DNA of 21,340 bases from Patescibacteria group bacterium (GTDB lineage: Bacteria > Patescibacteriota > Minisyncoccia > Phycocordibacterales > UBA9973): assembly GCA_018813625.1 (NCBI GenBank), contig JAHJBA010000038.1:1-21340 (forward strand). The letters are read 5' to 3'. Both the position numbers and the translations under genes were made by a program. Of the stretch, positions 7,401-12,695 are shown piece after piece (the first letter of the stretch is position 1; the number at the start of each line of letters is the position of its first letter). The notes beneath the pieces were generated by a model. The model saw only the letters and a list, made by a program, of their open reading frames with translations, was not told the DNA's origin and did no database searches.

Positions 7401-7628
7401 CCTGGAACGCTCAGCAATGTATGCTTCCACTCCTATGATAGGTTTGACACCTTCCTTTTTTGCGAGTTTGAAAAATTCGATTGTGCCATACATATTGCCG
7501 TGATCAGTCAAAGCAACAGCAGGCATATTGTATTTTTTGGCAAGGGCAATCAAATTTTCAAGTTTAGAAAGTCCATCAAGCAGGGAATAGTGCGAATGAG
7601 TATGCAAATGGACAAATTTTTTTTCCAT
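4446..7628 (-). CDS. dnaE: DNA polymerase III alpha subunit (DnaE type)
   Basis: 1060 residues, the replicative polymerase. The N-terminal PHP domain starts with F-V-H-L-H-T-H-S-H-Y-S (5-15) and keeps T-D-H-G-N (41-45) and G-V-E-A-Y (66-70). Many metal-type residues are retained, so PHP proofreading activity is possible; this is inference. The polymerase active site is P-D-I-D-L-D (397-402; Asp400 and Asp402) with the third aspartate at Asp556 in K-F-D-F-L-G. A segment R-H-I-S-V-H-A-A-G (507-515) is conserved. The C-terminal OB domain is at about 975-1060. It ends soon after the OB fold, shorter than E. coli DnaE (1160), so the C-terminal tau-binding region seems reduced. Convergent with pth. 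Confidence 0.97.
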   Translation of the reverse strand: MEKKFVHLHTHSHYSLLDGLSKLENLIALAKKYNMPAVALTDHGNMYGTIEFFKLAKKEGVKPIIGVEAYIAERSRIDKEPNIDNKRYHLTLLAKNIEGYKNLIRLVSISNLEGFYYKPRMDKEILQKYSSGIIALSGCPAGELARAIANKDEKKAEQIIKEHQEIFGKENYFLEIMKHEKVPGDEEVRKGIIKMAKKFNIPVVATVDSHYPCEDDSRAHETLLAIQTNADIRDDNKFSFGEDDYSFISPEKAFELFQDIPEAVENTLRIADMCNVELELGKWVFPDYKIEDGTDPDTKLTELAYLGLKKHGIEKTKQIEDRIEYELTIIKNKGYSKYFLVASDLIKFAKSNGILTTTRGSASGSMVSYLIGITTVNPIEYKLPFERFLNPYRPSPPDIDLDIADNRRDEMIEYAKRKYGEDKVAQIGTFGTMMARGAVRDVARALAYPYAVGDRISKMIPLGSQGMPMTIDHAMEIVPELKEAYEKEKDTKEIIDLAKKLEGCVRHISVHAAGVVIAPKPLYEYTPVQLDPKGGKVITQYDMYSIEEAGLLKFDFLGIRNLAILGDAIKLAKRFYGVDIDIERIPLDDKKTFELLASGQTEGLFQLNGSGMTRFLKELKPTSIHDINAMVALYRPGPMEIIPEYIKRKHNPELIRYLDPRMKNFLKESYGLIVYQDDLLFCALEMAGYNWEEADKFRKAVGKKIPAEMAAQYEKFTKGIVNNGQTPEFAEKLWKLFEPFQAYGFNKAHAASYGKVAYQTAYMKAHYPIEYMTAILTAESGDVEKIAVIINECKNMKIPVLPPNINESYGGFTVIRENDVSKEIRFGLYTIKNLGTDIADAIIEERKKNGKYKSITDFLDRIKHKNLNKKSMEALIKSGSMDQLGERGSLLFNLEDMLEYNRESSKQSSNQASLFGGISEIQLPSFKLKTAPEASQAEKLLWEKELLGLYISGHPLDRLRDKLEKREINIKRIKEEFGNGMSVTIAGIIESSRQVITKNNERMAFIKIADLTDSIEAVVFPKLFTTSVDLFVPEKCVAVTGKVSLRNGEKSIIIEGAKEV

Positions 7629-7634
7629 TCATAG

Positions 7635-7643
7635 AATATATCA
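7635..7643 (-). promoter_or_regulatory. Extended -10 promoter of dnaE, apparently leaderless
   Basis: On the minus strand TGA-TATATT ends 6 bases before the dnaE ATG (7628-7626). Same arrangement as at pth. One mismatch to TATAAT. Confidence 0.55.
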
Positions 7644-7652
7644 TATTTTTCT

Positions 7653-7675
7653 AAAAAAACCTGCCTACTGGCAGG
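7653..7675 (-). terminator. Minus-strand hairpin plus T-run upstream of dnaE
   Basis: CCTGCC (7660-7665), loop TACT, GGCAGG (7670-7675). Read on the minus strand it is followed by seven Ts (complement of A7653-7659). It would stop minus-strand transcription coming through the 7791-8408 gene from rsmE, insulating dnaE. It immediately precedes the dnaE -10, so it could also affect initiation. Confidence 0.6.
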
Positions 7676-7719
7676 CAGGCTTATAATATAAGGACATTTT
7701 TTAAGTCATTTGAAAAGAC

Positions 7720-7747
7720 TTGACTATTTTCCTTATATGTGTATAAT
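7720..7747 (+). promoter_or_regulatory. Sigma70-type promoter for the 7791 gene
   Basis: TTGACT (7720-7725), 16-base spacer, TATAAT (7742-7747). The predicted start near 7754 leaves a leader of about 37 bases. This rules out the longer reading frame beginning at 7710, whose first codons lie inside the promoter. Confidence 0.75.
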
Positions 7748-7790
7748 TAGGGCAAATCTAGTTTTTTTGTCAAACCTAATAAAAAATAAA

Positions 7791-8408
7791 ATGAAGAGAA
7801 ACATGCTTCTGGCCATGGCTGTTGCCATAATTGCCAGCCTCTTAGTGCCGGAGGTATCGGTGGCACAAAGAAACACTAAAGGGGACCATTTTTATGCGCT
7901 GGGAGGTGTCTATGCGGTATATAATGCCGCTGGCAAGAACAGTTGCTCAAATTCCCCGGCCTTGTCTTTTGAAGTAGGATATACGCCAATCATGAGCAAA
8001 GAGGGAAACCTCATGGCCGGCATCAGGATGAGACCCTTAACGCCCTATTCTCCGGTTACAAAAGATTCTTCCTGGGTCATAGATCCACCAGACTCTTTGG
8101 GCCTGGGTCACTGGAAAAAATTCTACCATAAAAGTGCCACACTCCTTATGACTGTTGGTGCTACGGGAGGCAAAGAGACTGGCCTCGGCGGTGGAATAAA
8201 TACTGGAATAGGATTGTCTTTTCTGGAGATAAAAGATGTCCTCTATACCTGTGCGGTGTGGGACTTCTCTTTACAGGGGGAATATAATTTCACCAAGAAA
8301 TATGGTGTCTTTGTAAACCTAACCTATTCTTATCTCTGGAGCCAGAACAGGTTGGGCAAGGATGGAATGGCCGTCCTCTGCGGAGGAGGGTTTAAGATGA
8401 AATTCTGA
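7791..8408 (+). CDS. Exported beta-barrel-like (outer-membrane type) orphan protein
   Basis: 205 residues from the ATG at 7791. A classic signal peptide is visible: Lys-Arg, hydrophobic core at 5-19, and a Val-Ser-Val-Ala cleavage site before Gln26. The mature part shows alternating aromatic/Gly strands (for example Y-A-L-G-G-V-Y-A-V-Y, G-L-G-G-G-I-N-T-G-I-G-L, Y-G-V-F-V-N-L-T-Y-S-Y) and ends in a C-terminal Phe after Met-Lys, as in outer-membrane barrel proteins. I do not recognise a specific family. Base composition stands out: positions 7981-8040 and 8161-8220 are each 30/60 G+C, against 21/60 in a sample from pth (4021-4080). It has its own promoter and terminator and interrupts two minus-strand housekeeping genes. 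Horizontal acquisition is likely; CPR cells are generally thought to lack a canonical outer membrane. Confidence 0.7.
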   Translation: MKRNMLLAMAVAIIASLLVPEVSVAQRNTKGDHFYALGGVYAVYNAAGKNSCSNSPALSFEVGYTPIMSKEGNLMAGIRMRPLTPYSPVTKDSSWVIDPPDSLGLGHWKKFYHKSATLLMTVGATGGKETGLGGGINTGIGLSFLEIKDVLYTCAVWDFSLQGEYNFTKKYGVFVNLTYSYLWSQNRLGKDGMAVLCGGGFKMKF

Positions 8409-8423
8409 CAAAAATAAATGAAA

Positions 8424-8448
8424 GGTTGCACTTTGTGCAACCTTTTTT
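8424..8448 (+). terminator. Rho-independent terminator of the 7791 gene
   Basis: Perfect 8-bp stem GGTTGCAC (8424-8431) / GTGCAACC (8435-8442), loop TTT, followed by six Ts. It starts 16 bases after the stop. The reverse strand is also T-rich after the stem, so it may serve rsmE as well. Confidence 0.92.
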
Positions 8449-8453
8449 ATTTT

Positions 8454-9221
8454 TTAATTTGTTGATAAATAAGTAGCAACTATTGCTGCAGTTTCTGCGC
8501 GAAGAGTTAAATTTCCTAAAGAATATATTTTGAAGTCCGCATCGCGGGCCACGCCAGAGGACGGGTAAACTTTTTTTATTTCTTCTTCTGTCCATCCGCC
8601 TTCGGGTCCGATGAAGAGATTTTGCGGAGAATTGTCTTCTAAAAAACGCGCATATTTGCCTGCTGGCAAATTGCTATGCTCGGCTCGCCAGCCTGCGCAA
8701 TGTTTTTTATAAAACAATTCTCCGCTAATATCGAATAAAATATTCAGATTATTTTTATCAACTATTTTCAAACTTTTTTCGAAAGAAATCGGCTCTAAAA
8801 TTTCCGGGACAGTACCACGTCCGGATTGTTCTGAGGCTTCTTTGGCAATTTTTTGCAGGCGTCCTAGATTGAGTCCGGTTTTTATGGTTCGAGAAGTAAT
8901 AATTGGGACTATTTTTGATACTCCACATTCTGTCGCTTTTTGTACAACAAGTTCAAAATTTTCTTTTTTTAATACCGCACAAAATAGTGTGGTTTTTTTA
9001 TTTTCTTCTACTTTTTCTATTCTTTCTATTCCAACTAAAACAGTCCCTTTTCCTATACTTTTTACTTTTCCAAATCCGACTGTTCCTTTACCGTCACCTA
9101 ACTCTATTTTTTCGCCAACTTCAAATTTGAGCACTTTAATAATTTGATACGCGATATCATCACTTATTTCAAGTTCTTTCTTAGACAGGTCAAAATTGTC
9201 TATAAATCTGTGGATTTTCAT
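8454..9221 (-). CDS. rsmE: 16S rRNA (uracil-1498-N3)-methyltransferase RsmE with in-frame insertions
   Basis: 255 residues. A SPOUT-fold methyltransferase that modifies U1498 of 16S rRNA using SAM. The N-terminal PUA-like domain is about 1-70. Family motifs: Q-K-A-T-E-C-G-V-S-K-I (94-104), E-A-S-E-Q-S-G-R (128-135), I-G-P-E-G-G-W-T-E-E-E (204-214), and L-G-N-L-T-L-R-A-E-T-A (235-245), the last two building the knotted SAM site. Residues 174-192 (starting His-Cys-Ala-Gly-Trp-Arg) are extra compared with the family and are encoded by the 54-nt core of a structured repeat (8648-8701). A second smaller GC-rich addition encodes about 221-230. The frame is kept through both, and the SAM motifs are intact, so the protein may still work. 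The start codon lacks a clear Shine-Dalgarno motif. Confidence 0.93.
   Translation of the reverse strand: MKIHRFIDNFDLSKKELEISDDIAYQIIKVLKFEVGEKIELGDGKGTVGFGKVKSIGKGTVLVGIERIEKVEENKKTTLFCAVLKKENFELVVQKATECGVSKIVPIITSRTIKTGLNLGRLQKIAKEASEQSGRGTVPEILEPISFEKSLKIVDKNNLNILFDISGELFYKKHCAGWRAEHSNLPAGKYARFLEDNSPQNLFIGPEGGWTEEEIKKVYPSSGVARDADFKIYSLGNLTLRAETAAIVATYLSTN
8624..8725. repeat. Structured 54-nt-core element, copy A (inside rsmE)
   Basis: The outer stem is 24 bases: 8624-8647 pairs with 8702-8725 with 22 of 24 matching. The core 8648-8701 is 54 nt. Arm 1: ATTTGCC (8654-8660) / GGCAAAT (8665-8671), loop TGCT. Arm 2: GGCT (8682-8685) / AGCC (8690-8693), loop CGCC. A further junction stem GCGCA (8648-8652) / TGCGC (8694-8698) completes a three-way junction. 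Copies B and C have the same core length and layout. Confidence 0.85.
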
Positions 9222-9268
9222 CCCATTAAAAAATTTAATTAATAAATATTATTATGACTACTTATTCC

Positions 9269-9343
9269 GTTGATTTTTTAACGGGACAAGTACCATTATC
9301 CTATCATATTTTTGCATATTTCTTGTCCCGTATAAAAATTAGC
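9269..9343. repeat. Long imperfect inverted repeat between rsmE and gap
   Basis: ACGGGACAAG (9281-9290) and its complement CTTGTCCCGT (9322-9331) extend outward to a 22-base arm (9269-9290 against 9322-9343) with 18 matches, enclosing 31 nt. It fills most of the gap between the divergent genes and precedes the gap promoter. The 10-mer also occurs at 9608-9617 and 12666-12675. It lacks the CTGCTG loop of the 54-nt-core element, so I keep it separate. Confidence 0.65.
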
Positions 9344-9390
9344 TAACATAAAATATAGACATAAATCTGTTTTTTAATTTTTATATGGGA

Positions 9391-9399
9391 TGCTATAAT
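9391..9399 (+). promoter_or_regulatory. Extended -10 promoter of gap
   Basis: TGC-TATAAT (9394-9399) ends 9 bases before the ATG at 9409. The transcript would start within about 3 bases of the start codon. This fixes the start: the in-frame ATG at 9385 lies upstream of the promoter and cannot be used from it. Confidence 0.7.
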
Positions 9400-9408
9400 G
9401 TGTTTACT

Positions 9409-10458
9409 ATGGCTAATAAAAAACTTAAAGTTGGTATTAATGGTTTGGGGCGTATTGGAAGAGCATTTTTAAAAATTACATGGGACAGGCCGGAGATTGA
9501 AATAGTGGCAGTAAATGATCTCGGCGATGTCGCCAATATGGCGTACCTTTTGAAATACGATACTGTTTATAGAACTTGGGATCATCCCGTGCGAGTTGAA
9601 AACTCTAACGGGACAAGTGAACAGTATATTGTGATTGATGATAAGAAGGTAAAAGTTTTAGCTGAAAAAGATCCAAGCCTGCTTCCTTGGAAAGATTTGG
9701 GAGTGGATGTGGTTGTGGAATCAACTGGATTTTTCACTACTTATGACAAAGCGAATGCGCATATCAAAGCAGGCGCGAAAAAGGTTGTAATTTCTGCGCC
9801 GGCAAAGGAAGGCGACGGGACGGTAAACGGGGAGACTATATTACTTTCGATAAATGAAGAAAAATTTGGAACTTGCGATGTGACATCTAATGCTTCTTGC
9901 ACGACAAATGCTGCTAGTCCTTTAATCTCGATTTTACACGAGGCTTTGGGAGTAGAAAAAGCAATTTTGAATACAGTGCACGGATATACCGCTTCGCAGG
10001 GAATTGTCGATGGACCGAATAAAAAAGATTTTCGTGAGGGGAGAGCTGCAGCGCAAAATATCGTGCCATCTTCAACTGGAGCGGCTATTGCTGTCACGAA
10101 AGCGTTTCCAGAACTTGAAGGGCTTTTTGACGGCATATCAATGCGCGTGCCGGTAGTGGCTGGATCAATTGTTGATATCACATTTATTTCTAAGAAAGAA
10201 ACTACAGCCGAAGAAGTAAATAAAATTCTTAAAAAAGCCTCGCAAGACAAAAAGTGGGATAAAATTTTTACCGTGACTGAAGAAGAACTCGTTTCTTCCG
10301 ATATTTTAGGCGAGTCTCATGCTTGTATCGCTGATCTGAAAATGACGCGCGTCGTCGGAGGAAATTTGGTAAAAGTAATGGGCTGGTATGACAATGAAAT
10401 GGGGTACACCTATACATTAGTAGATCATGTGATTAAGACAGGGAATACAATAAAATAA
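9409..10458 (+). CDS. gap: Glyceraldehyde-3-phosphate dehydrogenase
   Basis: 349 residues. It oxidises and phosphorylates glyceraldehyde-3-phosphate to 1,3-bisphosphoglycerate. The NAD-binding loop G-I-N-G-L-G-R-I-G-R is at 9-18 and N-D-L at 36-38 (acidic residue suggesting NAD preference). Catalytic Cys164 is in S-N-A-S-C-T-T-N (160-167), with the following H-G-Y-T and the C-terminal W-Y-D-N-E-M-G-Y. Met at 9409 is chosen because the promoter -10 (9394-9399) lies between it and the ATG at 9385, and because M-A-N-K-K-L-K-V-G matches the family's usual N-terminal length. rpiB starts 5 bases after the stop and rpe overlaps rpiB, so gap-rpiB-rpe form one operon. Confidence 0.97.
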   Translation: MANKKLKVGINGLGRIGRAFLKITWDRPEIEIVAVNDLGDVANMAYLLKYDTVYRTWDHPVRVENSNGTSEQYIVIDDKKVKVLAEKDPSLLPWKDLGVDVVVESTGFFTTYDKANAHIKAGAKKVVISAPAKEGDGTVNGETILLSINEEKFGTCDVTSNASCTTNAASPLISILHEALGVEKAILNTVHGYTASQGIVDGPNKKDFREGRAAAQNIVPSSTGAAIAVTKAFPELEGLFDGISMRVPVVAGSIVDITFISKKETTAEEVNKILKKASQDKKWDKIFTVTEEELVSSDILGESHACIADLKMTRVVGGNLVKVMGWYDNEMGYTYTLVDHVIKTGNTIK

Positions 10459-10463
10459 TTTTT

Positions 10464-10940
10464 ATGAAAATATATATTGGAAGTGATCATGCAGGATATG
10501 AATTGAAGGAAAAGCTCGCGCTTTATTTTAAGGAACTTGGGCTCGGTTATGAGGTGGAAGATTTGGGCGCCTTTAATTATATCGAGGATGACGATTATCC
10601 TGATTTCATAAAGCCTGTGGCAGAAGCTGTCGCAAAAGATAAGGGAAGTTTTGGAATTATTCTCGGAGGTTCGGGGCAGGGAGAAGCAATGTGCGCAAAT
10701 AGAATAAAGGGAGTTAGGGCGGCAGTTTTTTATGGACAGGAGGAAATGAAGGAAAAAAATAGTAAAGATTCTGAAACTTTTGGAATAATCAAACTTGCGC
10801 GCGAGCATAATGACGCAAATATTTTATCCATTGGCGCGCGTTTTGTGACAGAAGATGAAGCGAAGTTTGCCTGCGAACTTTTTCTTTCTACTAAATTCTC
10901 AGGTGGAGAGAAGCACATTAGGAGAATAAACAAATTCTAA
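10464..10940 (+). CDS. rpiB: Ribose-5-phosphate isomerase B (RpiB/LacAB family)
   Basis: 158 residues. It interconverts ribulose-5-phosphate and ribose-5-phosphate. Motifs: G-S-D-H-A-G-Y-E-L-K (6-15), phosphate loop G-G-S-G-Q-G-E (68-74), A-N-R (78-80), R-E-H-N-D-A-N-I-L-S-I-G-A-R-F near residues 112-126, and a C-terminal H-I-R-R-I. The active site carries Glu74 in the position where mycobacterial RpiB uses a glutamate and E. coli RpiB uses a cysteine, so this is the Glu-type catalytic variant. It lies 5 bases after gap and overlaps rpe by one base. A LacA/LacB-like galactose-6-phosphate isomerase is the alternative within the family, but the pentose-phosphate neighbours argue for RpiB. Confidence 0.93.
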   Translation: MKIYIGSDHAGYELKEKLALYFKELGLGYEVEDLGAFNYIEDDDYPDFIKPVAEAVAKDKGSFGIILGGSGQGEAMCANRIKGVRAAVFYGQEEMKEKNSKDSETFGIIKLAREHNDANILSIGARFVTEDEAKFACELFLSTKFSGGEKHIRRINKF

Positions 10941-11635
10941 TGATTGAAGTTATCCCAGCGGTGCTGGCAAAAAATTATGAAGAGATGAAAGATAGCATAG
11001 CGCTTGTGCGAGGCATTTGTCCTATCGTGCAGATAGATCTTTGTGATGGATCTTTTGTACCGTCTAAAACTTGGCCTTTTTCTACCGGTGGAGCCAATGA
11101 TATTTATTTTCAAAGAATTATAAATGAACAAGAGGGCATGCCTTTTTGGGAAGATATTGATTTTGAACTTGATTTGATGGTTGCCGATGCAGTGGAAAAT
11201 TTTGATGTTTATACCAAACTTGGACCAAAAAGAATTGTTTTTCATATTGAGGCGGTGGGTGATTTAAATGAATTTAAAAATTTTGTTGAAGGAATGGATG
11301 TGTATATTAGAGATTCTATTCAGATTGGAATTGCAATAAATAATACAACACCAGTCGAGCAAGTTTTTTCTTTAGTGAATAATCTAGATTTTGTGCAAGT
11401 GATGGGCATAGAAAAGATTGGTTTTCAGGGACAGCCATTTGATGAAAGAGCGCTGGGTCATATAAAAATTTTGAAAGAAAAATATCCGGATTTAATTATT
11501 TCAGTTGATGGTGGAGTAAATTTTGAGAGTGCGCCTCAAATAATCGAGGCCGGTGCCAGTCGTCTCGTTGCTGGATCATTAATTCTAAAATCTAATGATA
11601 TAAGAGAAACTATTAGTGAATTGGAATCTATGTAA
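10940..11635 (+). CDS. rpe: Ribulose-phosphate 3-epimerase family protein with altered metal ligands
   Basis: 231 residues, TIM barrel. Family landmarks: V-Q-I-D-L-C-D-G-S-F-V-P (30-41), F-E-L-D-L-M-V (75-81), F-H-I-E-A (101-105), I-A-I-N-N-T-T-P (130-137), and S-V-D-G-G-V (188-193) followed by A-G-A-S-R-L-V-A-G-S. The catalytic aspartates are kept (Asp33 and Asp190), but the two metal-binding histidines of E. coli Rpe (His34 and His68) are replaced by Gln31 and Asp78. It may bind metal differently or use another sugar phosphate. The ATG overlaps the rpiB TAA (shared base 10940), so the two are translationally coupled. Neighbours place it in the pentose phosphate branch. Confidence 0.85.
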   Translation: MIEVIPAVLAKNYEEMKDSIALVRGICPIVQIDLCDGSFVPSKTWPFSTGGANDIYFQRIINEQEGMPFWEDIDFELDLMVADAVENFDVYTKLGPKRIVFHIEAVGDLNEFKNFVEGMDVYIRDSIQIGIAINNTTPVEQVFSLVNNLDFVQVMGIEKIGFQGQPFDERALGHIKILKEKYPDLIISVDGGVNFESAPQIIEAGASRLVAGSLILKSNDIRETISELESM

Positions 11636-11737
11636 AGTAGATTATTATTTTATACTGCACGGATATTTTTCTGCTGAAAAATTCCTCGTGCTCGCGCCGT
11701 CGCGCTCCCAAGGCAGTCTAAAACAATAATCTACTTT
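11634..11737. repeat. Structured 54-nt-core element, copy B (after rpe), probably also a terminator
   Basis: The outer stem is 25 bases: 11634-11658 pairs with 11713-11737, 23 of 25 matching. The core 11659-11712 is 54 nt. Arm 1: ATTTTT (11665-11670) / AAAAAT (11677-11682) around CTGCTG. Arm 2: GCGC/GCGC (11694-11697 / 11702-11705), loop CGTC. The left stem begins in the rpe TAA stop, and the right stem runs into a T-run (11735-11740), so it can act as an intrinsic terminator of gap-rpiB-rpe. Confidence 0.88.
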
Positions 11738-11757
11738 TTTATTTATCTCTTTTATCA

Positions 11758-11763
11758 TATAAT
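11758..11763 (+). promoter_or_regulatory. TATAAT -10 of tktN, apparently leaderless
   Basis: TATAAT ends 7 bases before the ATG at 11771. No convincing -35. It follows directly after copy B of the structured element, so tktN-tktC form a separate transcription unit from gap-rpiB-rpe. Confidence 0.6.
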
Positions 11764-11770
11764 TAGAACA

Positions 11771-12616
11771 ATGTATCTCACTGAAGAAAAAATTGAAAAG
11801 CTTGAAAAGAAGGCGAATGATATTCGACAGAGCATTATTGAAATGCTTGTGGAAGCGGGGAGCGGGCATACTGCCGGATCGCTTGGCATGGCGGACATTT
11901 TTACCCTTTTTTATTTTCATGCTTTGAAACACAATCCGAAAAATCCCTCTTGGGAAGATCGCGATAGATTAGTTTTATCAAATGGCCATATTTGTCCAGT
12001 GCTTTATGCCACCATGGCACATTCTGGATATTTCCCAATTGAAGAATTAAAAACACTACGCAAGGCGGGTACGCGTCTTCAGGGTCATCCCCATAGGGAA
12101 TATTTACCTTTTATTGAAAATTCTTCTGGGCCTCTTGGTGAAGGACTTTCGCAAGCTGTTGGCATGGCGCTTGCTGATAAATTAGATGGAAAAGAAAATG
12201 ATAGATTTATTTATTGTTTTATGTCTGACGGGGAATTGGACGAGGGAAATACTTGGGAGGGAATGATGCTCGCCGGAAAACATAAATTAAGAAATTTAAT
12301 TGCAATCGTTGATAGAAATAATATTCAGTTAAGTGGAAATACGGAAGACATTATGCCGTTGGAGTCATTAGTAGGTAAGTGGCGTGCTTTTAACTGGCAT
12401 GTTATAGAAGTTTCTGGTCATAATTTTCACGCATTAAATGAAGCGATTGAGGAAGCGCAATCTATTGCAGAAAAACCGACTGTTATTATCGCAAATACTA
12501 TTCCTGGTAAAGGAGTGAAAGAATTTGAAAGAGATTTTCATTGGCATGGTAAAGCGCCAACAAAAAAGGAAGGCGAGATGGCATTAAAAGAATTAAAAAT
12601 AAATAGACCCGAATAA
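11771..12616 (+). CDS. Transketolase, N-terminal (thiamine diphosphate-binding) subunit
   Basis: 281 residues; the N-terminal half of transketolase as a separate gene. G-S-G-H-T-A-G-S-L-G (30-39) and S-N-G-H (70-73) are active-site histidine loops. The thiamine diphosphate motif runs from S-D-G-E-L-D-E-G (152-159) to D-R-N-N-I-Q (181-186), with Ser replacing the first Gly of the usual GDG. The enzyme transfers two-carbon units between ketose and aldose phosphates and needs the partner encoded from 12688. Split transketolases are known in archaea and several bacterial groups, including CPR. The start is set by the TATAAT ending 7 bases upstream. Confidence 0.95.
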   Translation: MYLTEEKIEKLEKKANDIRQSIIEMLVEAGSGHTAGSLGMADIFTLFYFHALKHNPKNPSWEDRDRLVLSNGHICPVLYATMAHSGYFPIEELKTLRKAGTRLQGHPHREYLPFIENSSGPLGEGLSQAVGMALADKLDGKENDRFIYCFMSDGELDEGNTWEGMMLAGKHKLRNLIAIVDRNNIQLSGNTEDIMPLESLVGKWRAFNWHVIEVSGHNFHALNEAIEEAQSIAEKPTVIIANTIPGKGVKEFERDFHWHGKAPTKKEGEMALKELKINRPE

Positions 12617-12620
12617 TTTT

Positions 12621-12695
12621 ATGTTGAATCCAGAATTAATCCCGAACGAAAGCCTACAGCTTCATACGGGACAAGAATTAAATCTAAATGCTTAA
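12621..12695 (+). CDS. Possible 24-codon leader ORF overlapping the tktC start
   Basis: ATG at 12621 is 4 bases after the tktN stop; TAA at 12693-12695 lies just inside tktC (ATG 12688) in another frame, an arrangement that allows translational coupling. The peptide starts Met-Leu-Asn-Pro-Glu-Leu, echoing the tktC start Met-Leu-Asn-Pro-Gln-Leu, so it may be a decayed partial duplication of the tktC 5' end. It contains one copy of ACGGGACAAG. No evidence of function beyond position. Confidence 0.3.
   Translation: MLNPELIPNESLQLHTGQELNLNA

Noticed and set aside
7710..7790. N-terminal extension of the 7791 gene from the ATG at 7710
   Set aside because: The extension contains the TTGACT/TATAAT promoter and would bury the signal peptide.
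9385..9408. Upstream ATG start for gap
   Set aside because: It precedes the TATAAT promoter at 9394-9399 and adds residues not seen in the family.
9741..10250. 169-codon ORF antisense to gap
   Set aside because: A shadow of the conserved gap coding frame; the product is low in recognisable features.
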